A DNA stretch of 10,159 bases. Origin: JBBSDV01 sp038240335 (lineage in GTDB: Bacteria > Chloroflexota > Dehalococcoidia > DSTF01 > JACRBR01). Where the stretch lies: NCBI GenBank assembly GCA_038240335.1, contig JBBSDV010000124.1, forward strand, positions 1 to 10,159, given 5' to 3'. Below are positions 1 to 5,543 of this stretch, one piece after another; within the stretch, counting starts at the first letter, position 1, and each line of letters starts with the position of its first letter. The notes beneath the pieces are model-generated. The model made no database searches. It had not been told where the DNA came from and saw only the letters and a list, made by a program, of their open reading frames with translations. A program made the translations under genes and the position numbers.

Positions 1-43
1 ATGAGACGCACCTACGCGTTGCGCCACGAGCCATCGTGCTATC

Positions 44-613
44 ATGAAGGGACGAATGCGCACGAAGGAGGGTCTTCTGGACACGGATTACCGCATCGAT
101 GTCTCTGAAGTAAATCGCAACATCGACGTTGCCGACGTGATCGCGTTGTACTTCCCGCTGCTGCGCAAGACGTTGCTTATGGACATGCGCACGAACGATG
201 TCGACGGCCCGCTGATCAAGGTCGTGCCGATGGCCAACACCCCGGAAGAGCGGTTCCAGTCGCTGCTCAAGATGCGCCCGCGCTTCGGCCGTCCCGACAG
301 CATCACGATTATTCCGTGGCCAAAGTATGCCGCGAGCCTCGTCGATCTCGGCATCTGGGATCATATCGTCAGGCGGTATGCCGAAGCCGGTTCGCCCCAG
401 CATGTGCGGGAGTGCGACCGCTGTTACGCCCAAGTGACGAAGCTCGAACGCGAAGAACTGCGCCGCGCGATCACTGGTGAGCAGTACGAGACGATCTGGG
501 GTCAGCGGGGCGTTGCCGAAGTCGATGCGCTCGTCGCGGAAGACGAGATCGACGAGTTCGAAGATGATGACGACGACGACGCGGACGATCTCTTCGAAGA
601 AGACGAATCGTAA
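44..613 (+). CDS. Conserved-type hypothetical protein with CxxC pair and acidic tail
   Basis: I do not recognise a characterised family. The 189-residue product has a mixed globular region (about residues 15-160), a single Cys-x-x-Cys pair (C124 and C127, in a CDRC context) that could bind a metal or form a disulfide if paired with another site, and a very acidic low-complexity end (about 166-188, nearly all Asp and Glu). There is no signal peptide or membrane segment, so a cytoplasmic location is likely. The start is uncertain. ATG at 44 has no good ribosome binding site, and ATG at 56 has only a close AAGGGA. A strong AAGGAGG lies inside the frame at 65-71, five bases before an in-frame CTG at 77. 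Coding is supported by length, GC-type codon use and protein-like composition. The gene is followed by 179 non-coding bases, so it is probably not in one operon with the next pair. Confidence 0.8.
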   Translation: MKGRMRTKEGLLDTDYRIDVSEVNRNIDVADVIALYFPLLRKTLLMDMRTNDVDGPLIKVVPMANTPEERFQSLLKMRPRFGRPDSITIIPWPKYAASLVDLGIWDHIVRRYAEAGSPQHVRECDRCYAQVTKLEREELRRAITGEQYETIWGQRGVAEVDALVAEDEIDEFEDDDDDDADDLFEEDES

Positions 614-779
614 CCACAGTGGTCTGTTGCGCCTCCATCCTCACGTTCGAATAGCGCCGCACCGTCGGACGCATGCGCGACGTGGTGCTCGAACCGTAGC
701 CCACTCAGTCGCGTCGAGCCCTTAACGTCGAGTTTGCTACGTCAATCCGATGGGCATGGAGCCGTGATACGCTGCCCCC

Positions 780-785
780 AGGAGG
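780..785 (+). promoter_or_regulatory. Shine-Dalgarno of the first membrane protein
   Basis: A perfect AGGAGG sits seven bases before the ATG at 793. It fixes the start of the first four-helix membrane protein and shows that this gene has its own strong initiation site. Confidence 0.8.
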
Positions 786-792
786 CACGTAG

Positions 793-1197
793 ATGACGGC
801 TCGGCAAATTGGACGGCCTAACGCAACATCGCAAGCACGTCTCCAGCTGATTCTGATCGTCCTCGCGGCGTGGGATCTCGTGGCCTTCCTGCTCGAGCTG
901 ACAAACACGAGTTTGCTTAAGGTCGGCGGTGTCGACGGCATCCTCGGCGCGCGCGCGCTGAGCGGGACGACAGCCGTACTGGCTTTGGCGTACGTGTATG
1001 CCGCACGCAACCCGATGCGCTACCGGTTCGTGCTCTGGATGGCATCCGTCGAGCAGTTCGTCGCGATCTTCTCCTATACGTTCCACTGGGCGCGCAAGGA
1101 CGTCGGCGCGGGTGAGGTCGTTGTACCGATCGGCGCCGCGGCGATCTTTCTCATGCTGCTCCTGCTGAATCAGCCGCACCAGACTGAGATCGCCTGA
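793..1197 (+). CDS. Small four-helix integral membrane protein (paralogue A)
   Basis: A 134-residue protein with four predicted hydrophobic helices at about residues 17-37, 58-72, 77-97 and 107-126. It has a short polar N-terminus and almost no soluble domain, so it should sit in the cytoplasmic membrane. I do not recognise a named family and assign no function. The loop entering helix 3 has a Y-R-x3-W-x5-Q pattern (Y77, R78, W82, Q88) after an I-L-G-A motif (residues 50-53). The same pattern recurs in the next gene, which suggests the two are diverged duplicates. The start is set by a perfect AGGAGG seven bases upstream. The stop is separated from the next GTG by a single base, so the two genes are probably co-translated and may form a hetero-oligomer (inference). 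Confidence 0.85.
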   Translation: MTARQIGRPNATSQARLQLILIVLAAWDLVAFLLELTNTSLLKVGGVDGILGARALSGTTAVLALAYVYAARNPMRYRFVLWMASVEQFVAIFSYTFHWARKDVGAGEVVVPIGAAAIFLMLLLLNQPHQTEIA

Positions 1198-1198
1198 C

Positions 1199-1795
1199 GT
1201 GACATTCCCGCAGCCTCCACCCGGCGAACCTGAGACGCAGCTACCGGCAAACTCGAATGCGATCGCGGTAATTAGCGCCTATGGCGCGTTTCGTTTGCTG
1301 CTGATCCTGCTTGCGATCTGGACCTTCTTCGAAGGGTTCGCGCTCGTTACGGGCGGAGTCGGCGCGCTCTCGCTCGGTGGCGGAGACCGGACGGCGGAGC
1401 GGATCATCGGCGCGCAGATGATTGTCTTCGTACCGGTGTACGGACTGCTCGCGTGGCAGCGCGATCATTACCGCCTGTTGATCTGGGTGCCGTACGGCGC
1501 GCAACTGGCGATCATCTTGCCGGCGCTCTGGGCTCTGTTCGTGCATCAGGACGCAGACGGCATTTTGCTGTTGATCGTCTCTTTGATCTTCTTCGTGCTG
1601 CTGTTCTACTTCTGGTGGCACAGTCATCCGCTCGACTTCTTCGCGGGAACGTCGGAGGGCGATGATTTCGACGACGAGAACGACGAGAACGACCTCGACA
1701 ACGCCATCGACGATGTCGACGACACCGCGAGGCGTCCGGCGCGTGCACGCGCCGTGAGTCGCCGCTCGGGCCGCTTCCGCCGCCGCGAGGACTAG
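1199..1795 (+). CDS. Four-helix membrane protein with charged C-terminal tail (paralogue B)
   Basis: A 198-residue protein with a Pro-rich N-terminus (about 1-20), four hydrophobic helices (about 31-51, 69-86, 92-113, 121-140) and a cytoplasm-like tail. The tail is first strongly acidic (about 153-175, Asp/Glu/Asn) and then strongly basic (about 178-196, Arg-rich). The membrane core repeats the pattern of the preceding gene: I-I-G-A at 69-72, then Y91, R92, W96 and Q102 with identical Y-R-x3-W-x5-Q spacing. The start is GTG, one base after the stop of the upstream gene, with no good ribosome binding site of its own, so translational coupling is likely. No enzymatic motif is visible. The charge-segregated tail could bind another protein, nucleic acid or the membrane surface, which is speculative. 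Confidence 0.85.
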   Translation: MTFPQPPPGEPETQLPANSNAIAVISAYGAFRLLLILLAIWTFFEGFALVTGGVGALSLGGGDRTAERIIGAQMIVFVPVYGLLAWQRDHYRLLIWVPYGAQLAIILPALWALFVHQDADGILLLIVSLIFFVLLFYFWWHSHPLDFFAGTSEGDDFDDENDENDLDNAIDDVDDTARRPARARAVSRRSGRFRRRED

Positions 1796-1837
1796 GTCCT
1801 GGCGCGTCGTCAACTACGGCTTCGCGCTCGATATCGA

Positions 1838-1843
1838 TATAAC
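1838..1843 (+). promoter_or_regulatory. Candidate -10 element for the MaoC-type hydratase
   Basis: TATAAC (5 of 6 to the sigma-70 -10 consensus) lies 72 bases before the hydratase start, in the only AT-rich patch of the 1796-1915 gap. No good -35 hexamer is found at the expected distance. It overlaps a 10-bp palindrome (ATATCGATAT, 1831-1840) that could be an operator or chance. Weak call. Confidence 0.25.
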
Positions 1844-1915
1844 GATGCCGCAGTGGCGACTGTTTGGCGCGCTCGCCGACGGGCCGCAATCGAGTAATGA
1901 ACGCGAGGCGACGAC

Positions 1916-2980
1916 GTGAAGCTTGGTGGCAATTTCTTCGAGGATCTCGGGCCCGGGATCATTATGCGCAATCCGGTGCCGCGGACCCTTACGGCCGGCG
2001 ATGTCGCGCTGTACATCGGTCTCACAGGCGATCGCAACCCAAAGAACTGCTCTGATGAGTTCGCCCGCAGGCTCGGCTTCGAACGCGCGCCGGTACACGA
2101 CATGCTCGTGTTTCACATTGTCTTCGGCCGCACGGTGGGCGAGATCTCGCTGAACTCGCCCGGGAATCTCGGCTATGCCGACCTGCGCTTCCTGCGGCCC
2201 GTGTTCACCGGCGATACGCTGCGCGCGGAAACCGAAACGCTCGGCTGGCGTGAGACGTCGAAGGGCGACACGGGCGTCGTTTGGGTGCGCACGACGGGGT
2301 TCAACCAGCGGGATGAACGCGTGTTGCAGTTCTACCGTTGGGTGATGGTGAACAAGCGTGATCCTGCGGTGCCTACGGGCGCTGATAATGCGCCCGAGAT
2401 GCCTGTGCGCGCATCGCTTGACGACGTGTCGTTCCCAACCATCACGTCGTTCGATACGTCGGCGACGGGCGCCACGCGAGTGTGGGAGGACTATGCGGCC
2501 GGCGAACACATCTTGCATCCGCAAGGGATGACGCTCGAGGAGGCGGAGCACCAGATCGCGACGCGGCTGTATCAGAACACCGCTCGTGTCCACTTCAACC
2601 AGCACCAGCAAACGTCCTCGCGGCACGGCCGTCGCATCGTGTATGGCGGCCACGTAATTTCGATCGCGCAGTCGCTGTCCTTCGACGGGCTCGAGAACGT
2701 GCTTGCGATGGCAGCGTGGAATGCGGGGTCACACACGAACCCCACGTTCGCCGGCGACACTTTGTTCGCATGGACGGACGTGCTCGAGCGCATCGACCTC
2801 GGCCGTGACGATATCGGCGGGTTGAGGCTGCGTCTCGTCGCCGTGAAGAACTCAGATCCTTCTCGCGAAGAGGTGCCGTTGCGCGTCACGGACGACGGCC
2901 GCGAGCGTTATGCACCGAATATTGTGCTTGATCTCGAGTACGTCGGGCTGATCCCGAAGCGCGCCATCGCGCCGGGATAA
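1916..2980 (+). CDS. Tandem-hotdog MaoC-family hydratase, mesaconyl-CoA hydratase-like
   Basis: A 354-residue protein made of two MaoC-type hotdog domains (about 5-150 and 185-345), the size and layout of the mesaconyl-CoA hydratase / beta-methylmalyl-CoA dehydratase family. Those enzymes reversibly hydrate mesaconyl-CoA esters in the ethylmalonyl-CoA and 3-hydroxypropionate routes. Features recalled as typical of that family include N-F-F-E-D near the start (6-10), L-V-F-H-I-V-F at 64-70, R-W-V-M-V at 141-145, T-R-L-Y-Q-N-T-A-R-V-H-F at 216-227, V-Y-G-G-H at 242-246 and F-A-G-D-T at 278-282. The N-domain carries a hydratase-type G-D-x-N-P (38-42) but lacks the usual His; the C-domain keeps the His (H226) with Asn at the usual Asp position. 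The GTG start has GAGG seven bases upstream. A related acyl-CoA substrate is equally possible, because no malyl-CoA lyase, CoA transferase or other pathway gene is nearby. Confidence 0.85.
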   Translation: MKLGGNFFEDLGPGIIMRNPVPRTLTAGDVALYIGLTGDRNPKNCSDEFARRLGFERAPVHDMLVFHIVFGRTVGEISLNSPGNLGYADLRFLRPVFTGDTLRAETETLGWRETSKGDTGVVWVRTTGFNQRDERVLQFYRWVMVNKRDPAVPTGADNAPEMPVRASLDDVSFPTITSFDTSATGATRVWEDYAAGEHILHPQGMTLEEAEHQIATRLYQNTARVHFNQHQQTSSRHGRRIVYGGHVISIAQSLSFDGLENVLAMAAWNAGSHTNPTFAGDTLFAWTDVLERIDLGRDDIGGLRLRLVAVKNSDPSREEVPLRVTDDGRERYAPNIVLDLEYVGLIPKRAIAPG

Positions 2981-3089
2981 GGGGTCGAGGGAGGCAGGCG
3001 ACGCGCCTTTCATCGAAGGGACTGCTGGCGAATCGATCGGGCCGACGCATACAGGAGACCGAGCACACCGAGCACGAAGAGAGGGACGA

Positions 3090-3932
3090 ATGGCGAAGAT
3101 TATCGATATGCACATCCATCCGCCGGGACCGGGTGGGCTATCGACCGCGGAGCAGGCGGAGATGGCGGCGTACTTTCGCGGCGAGCCGCCTCCGGCGACG
3201 ACGGAGGAGATGGCCGATTACTACCAGCGGCTCGACATGTTCGGGGTGTTGTTCGCTATTGACTCCGAGACGGCGACGGGGCGGCCGCCCGTGCCGAACC
3301 AGTACTTCGCCGACTGCGTGAAGCGCTGGCCCGATACGTTCACGGCGTTTGGGAACGTCGACCCGTGGAAAGGAGCCTCAGCAGTGCTCGAGGCCGAGCG
3401 GGTGCGCGACCTCGGACTAAAGGGCTTGAAGTTCCATCCTTCGACGCAGCAGTTCTACCCGAATGACCAGCGGTTTTATCCGCTGTGGCAGAAGGCGCAA
3501 GATCTGGGTTTGATCGTGCTGTTTCATTCGGGCACGACCGGCGTCGGGGCCGGCAAGCCGGGCGGCGGCGGCATCAAACTCGGGTACGCGCGGCCGATTC
3601 CGTACATGGACGACGTGGCGGCGGACTTCCCGGGCCTGACGATCGTGATGGCGCATCCGGCATGGCCATGGCAGGAGGAGCAGCTGGCGATGCTCGTCCA
3701 TAAACCGAACGTCTACATGGACTTATCGGGTTGGTCGCCGAAGTATTTCTCACCGTCGCTCGTGACGTACGCGAATAACGTGATCAGCGATAAAGTGATG
3801 TTCGGCTCTGACTATCCTGCAATCACGCCGGAACGCTGGCTTCGCGACTTCGAGGGCGCGGGCTTCACCGACGCCGTGCGGCCGAAGATCCTGCGTGAGA
3901 ACGCCGCGCGGTTGCTTGGGATGACGGTCTAA
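3090..3932 (+). CDS. Amidohydrolase-2 family metal-dependent hydrolase
   Basis: A 280-residue TIM-barrel protein of the amidohydrolase 2 family (relatives include ACMSD, gamma-resorcylate decarboxylase and 2-pyrone-4,6-dicarboxylate hydrolase). Metal-site residues are visible in order: the N-terminal D-M-H-I-H (H8 and H10), K-F-H-P (H116), L-F-H-S-G (H146), M-A-H-P-A-W (H189) and G-S-D-Y-P (D241). The typical C-terminal 'N-A-A-R-L-L-G' ending is present (271-277). Length is normal and there is no signal peptide, so it is cytoplasmic. It probably hydrolyses or decarboxylates a small cyclic or carboxylic substrate; the substrate cannot be read from sequence. ATG at 3090 is preceded by GAGAGGGA. 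It follows the MaoC-type hydratase by 109 bases on the same strand, so joint action on an organic-acid route is possible but unproven. Confidence 0.9.
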   Translation: MAKIIDMHIHPPGPGGLSTAEQAEMAAYFRGEPPPATTEEMADYYQRLDMFGVLFAIDSETATGRPPVPNQYFADCVKRWPDTFTAFGNVDPWKGASAVLEAERVRDLGLKGLKFHPSTQQFYPNDQRFYPLWQKAQDLGLIVLFHSGTTGVGAGKPGGGGIKLGYARPIPYMDDVAADFPGLTIVMAHPAWPWQEEQLAMLVHKPNVYMDLSGWSPKYFSPSLVTYANNVISDKVMFGSDYPAITPERWLRDFEGAGFTDAVRPKILRENAARLLGMTV

Positions 3933-3960
3933 CTCGACGGGAACGGCCGAAATGCGCGAA

Positions 3961-3978
3961 GCGTCCCGATGAGGACGC
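3961..3978. terminator. Hairpin between convergent genes, likely bidirectional terminator
   Basis: A perfect 6-bp stem (GCGTCC / GGACGC) with a 6-base loop lies 29 bases after the amidohydrolase stop and 50 bases past the rpsU stop on the other strand. Read leftward it is followed by TTCGCGCATTTC; read rightward the T-rich part (GTTT) comes only about ten bases later. Position between converging genes supports termination; the lack of a clean T run limits confidence. Confidence 0.5.
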
Positions 3979-4027
3979 CTCCGGCAGTTTGTAACGACGT
4001 GATTAGGCCACCCGACCGGGCTGTGGG

Positions 4028-4228
4028 CTATGCCGCGACTACCGGCTTCTTCGCTCGCCTGCGGCGGCGCGCGGCCTTCGCGCGAGCGATGCGGCGCTGC
4101 TCGCTCTTCGGGATGAAATGCCGCCGCTGCTTGATCTCCCGCAGGATGCCGTCGCGTTGGACCGCCTGCCGGAAGCGCGTCAACAGATGCTCGGGCGATT
4201 CACCATCTCGAAGGTCGACTGAAGTCAC
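4028..4228 (-). CDS. rpsU: 30S ribosomal protein bS21
   Basis: A 66-residue basic protein with the recognisable bS21 pattern. A short N-terminal strand is followed by D-G-E-S-P-E-H-L-L-T-R-F-R (8-20), the core Q-A-V-Q-R-D-G-I-L-R-E (21-31), K-Q-R-R-H-F (33-38), and a helical Arg/Lys/Ala tail (43-62). bS21 binds the small subunit near the anti-Shine-Dalgarno end of 16S rRNA and helps initiation. The start is GTG at 4228, with CGGAG five bases upstream. A longer open frame upstream in the same phase (to 4546) overlaps the neighbouring gene and is not part of the protein. It is transcribed leftward, 73 bases after the HesB-like gene, and a candidate promoter in that gap could allow separate expression. 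Confidence 0.93.
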   Translation of the reverse strand: MTSVDLRDGESPEHLLTRFRQAVQRDGILREIKQRRHFIPKSEQRRIARAKAARRRRRAKKPVVAA

Positions 4229-4233
4229 AGATG

Positions 4234-4238
4234 CTCCG
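4234..4238 (-). promoter_or_regulatory. Shine-Dalgarno that sets the rpsU start
   Basis: CGGAG on the minus strand, five bases before the GTG at 4228. It selects the 66-residue bS21 start over the much longer upstream-extended frame. Confidence 0.7.
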
Positions 4239-4258
4239 TTCCAGTTTGCGTGCCCGTG

Positions 4259-4287
4259 ATCGTATGCGCCCACCGAAACCGGCGCAA
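4259..4287 (-). promoter_or_regulatory. Candidate sigma-70 type promoter for rpsU
   Basis: Minus-strand TTGCGC (4287-4282), a spacer of exactly 17 bases, then TACGAT (4264-4259). Agreement with consensus is 3 of 6 and 4 of 6. It lies 31 bases before the rpsU start and outside the HesB-like reading frame, giving a short leader with the Shine-Dalgarno. Prediction by eye only. Confidence 0.4.
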
Positions 4288-4301
4288 GCGGGCTGCGTTT
4301 G

Positions 4302-4841
4302 TTAGTCGGCGCCGGCGACGAGCGCGCCAGCCTCCTGGCGCTTGTGCCAGCCGCCATCGCCCGCCCAGAGCGCGCGAATGGCGTCCCACTTTTCCTGCTT
4401 CGCCGCCTCGAGGACGTGCTGCTCGCGCACCATGCTCTTCGAGCCGCCTCGAAGCGCGGCGATCTGCTTGCTAATAACAGCGATTTCGGAGAGGAGGCGT
4501 TCGTGCTCGCCGGCGCGCCACTGCGGCGGCACAATGTCGCTCTCATCGTGCAGCGACTCCAGCGGTTCGTTCTCGCGTGCTTTGCGGACGATCGGCGTCG
4601 TCTTGCCGTTGCTATCAGTATTGCAATCGATCGTGTAGCCCCAGAGCTCGCGGGAGACGGTCTCGGAGATCACCAACACGACGCGCGATTCGTGTCGATA
4701 CGTCACGTCGTGGTCCATCGGCTCATCGATGATGAAGCGATAGCTTCCTTGATTCGTACTGAGACGGAGGCATCGTTCTGGCCCTGGTCGCCGCGCGAGC
4801 AACTTGCTCAACGCCTCGCACGCCGATTCCGTCACATGCAC
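4302..4841 (-). CDS. HesB/IscA-like fold protein lacking cluster cysteines, with helical tail
   Basis: A 179-residue protein whose first about 75 residues follow the HesB/IscA (iron-sulfur biogenesis) pattern: H-V-T-E-S-A opening (2-7), an amphipathic helix (about 5-17), C-L-R-L strand (24-27), I-D-E-P (38-41), D-V-T-Y (45-48), V-V-L-V-I (54-58), then L-W-G-Y-T-I-D (66-72). The three cysteines that A-type carriers use (the GCSG one and the C-terminal CxC pair) are absent; its cysteines are C8, C24 and C73. It is therefore probably not a normal Fe-S carrier. Residues about 108-165 form a charged, probably helical or coiled-coil extension. The start is revised to GTG at 4841, because a perfect AGGAGG lies eight bases upstream; a GTG 27 bases further up has no site. 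It sits upstream of rpsU on the same strand. Fold assignment is by eye; function unknown. Confidence 0.75.
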   Translation of the reverse strand: MHVTESACEALSKLLARRPGPERCLRLSTNQGSYRFIIDEPMDHDVTYRHESRVVLVISETVSRELWGYTIDCNTDSNGKTTPIVRKARENEPLESLHDESDIVPPQWRAGEHERLLSEIAVISKQIAALRGGSKSMVREQHVLEAAKQEKWDAIRALWAGDGGWHKRQEAGALVAGAD

Positions 4842-4849
4842 GCTGACAA

Positions 4850-4855
4850 CCTCCT
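4850..4855 (-). promoter_or_regulatory. Shine-Dalgarno that sets the HesB-like start
   Basis: Perfect AGGAGG on the minus strand, eight bases before the GTG at 4841. It lies inside the nine-codon extension that a longest-frame call would include, so that extension is unlikely to be translated. Confidence 0.75.
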
Positions 4856-4955
4856 GCCGGCTTCGCACGACGCGATGTAGTCGCTGATGCGACCTGCCAT
4901 CCCGCCTGAAAGCTCAGTACTAAATGTGCGTCCCGAAGCAACTATCGGGCGTGGA

Positions 4956-4984
4956 AATCTACCACAGAGCATCTATTGTTGCAA
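4956..4984 (-). promoter_or_regulatory. Candidate promoter of the HesB-like gene and rpsU
   Basis: Minus-strand TTGCAA (4984-4979), a 17-base spacer, then TAGATT (4961-4956); each hexamer matches 4 of 6 consensus positions. The surrounding 4956-5000 patch is unusually AT-rich for this window. It would give a leader of roughly 100 bases. A 5-bp inverted repeat (CCCGA / TCGGG, 4932-4949, 8-base loop) falls just at or after the expected transcription start. Prediction by eye only. Confidence 0.4.
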
Positions 4985-5076
4985 TCTATTCTTACCATCG
5001 GATTCGCAACGAACCGCGCCGCAGCTCGCGTATTGCGAAGCCCAGGCGAGCGGACCGGGGCGGGAACGGACACACG

Positions 5077-5538
5077 CTACCATTCGGTGCGATTGCGGTT
5101 GGCCGGCCGGAGCATGTGGCTGTCGGCCCACTTGCTCAGCAGTGTGCTGACGAGGCTGATCACGAGGGCGCCGAAGAAGGCGGCGAGGAAGCCGTCGAGA
5201 TGGAACGAGAGGTCGAACAGGCCCGCGATCCAAGCGGTGAGGGCGAGCATCAGGGCGTTGACGATGAGGGTGAAGAAGCCGAGCGTCGCGCAGGTGAGCA
5301 AGCACGAGAACATGAGCAGCATCGGCTTGATGAAAGCGTTGACCGTGCCGAAGACGACGGCGCCGAAGACGAGCGAGCCGAGGCCATTGATCCAGAAGCC
5401 GGGGATGAGGAACTGTGCCGCCCAGAGCGCGATGATATTGACAACGAAGCGAACGATCAGTCCGCGCGCGCCGAAATCCTCGCGCTGCGGTCCCTTCCAT
5501 CGCCAATACAGGACGGCGCCCTGGCGGCCGTAACGCAT
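5077..5538 (-). CDS. YvlD / phage-holin-superfamily small membrane protein
   Basis: A 153-residue membrane protein matching the YvlD-like family (often labelled 'phage holin family protein', Pfam Phage_holin_4_2) found widely on bacterial chromosomes. Hallmarks are I-V-R-F-V-V-N-I-I-A-L-W (28-39), L-I-P-G (44-47), the N-A-F-I-K-P motif after helix 2 (67-72), T-L-G-F-F-T-L-I-V-N-A-L-M-L (85-98) and the final helix with F-F-G-A-L-V-I-S-L-V (121-130). Four hydrophobic helices are expected. Despite the label there is no phage context, and the family role is not established (some members sit in envelope-stress operons). ATG at 5538 begins five bases after the stop of the preceding gene with no clear ribosome site, suggesting translational coupling. 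The 26 residues before the first helix are longer than usual, so a later non-ATG start cannot be excluded. Confidence 0.88.
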   Translation of the reverse strand: MRYGRQGAVLYWRWKGPQREDFGARGLIVRFVVNIIALWAAQFLIPGFWINGLGSLVFGAVVFGTVNAFIKPMLLMFSCLLTCATLGFFTLIVNALMLALTAWIAGLFDLSFHLDGFLAAFFGALVISLVSTLLSKWADSHMLRPANRNRTEW

Positions 5539-5543
5539 CGTTG

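Noticed and set aside
1..43. Possible tail of an upstream gene, since an open frame begins with ATG at base 1
   Set aside because: The frame runs only about 35 codons into the first gene and encodes nothing recognisable; it cannot be judged without sequence to the left.
614..792. tRNA or small RNA in the 179-base gap, prompted by a GTTCGAAT motif near 639
   Set aside because: No acceptor stem or anticodon arm can be built around it; no convincing RNA gene or promoter pair found.
1814..2653. 279-codon open frame on the minus strand
   Set aside because: It is fully antisense to the MaoC-type hydratase, whose motifs and ribosome site are clear. The antisense product is Arg/His-rich without recognisable domains, typical of a GC-rich shadow frame.
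4229..4546. Upstream extension of the rpsU frame giving a 172-residue protein
   Set aside because: The extension overlaps the HesB-like gene in another phase, has Ser/Arg-rich shadow composition, and the bS21 part has its own GTG and ribosome site.
5077..5538. Reading the 'holin' label as evidence of a prophage
   Set aside because: YvlD-type proteins are ordinary chromosomal membrane proteins; no lysin, capsid, integrase or terminase genes are nearby.
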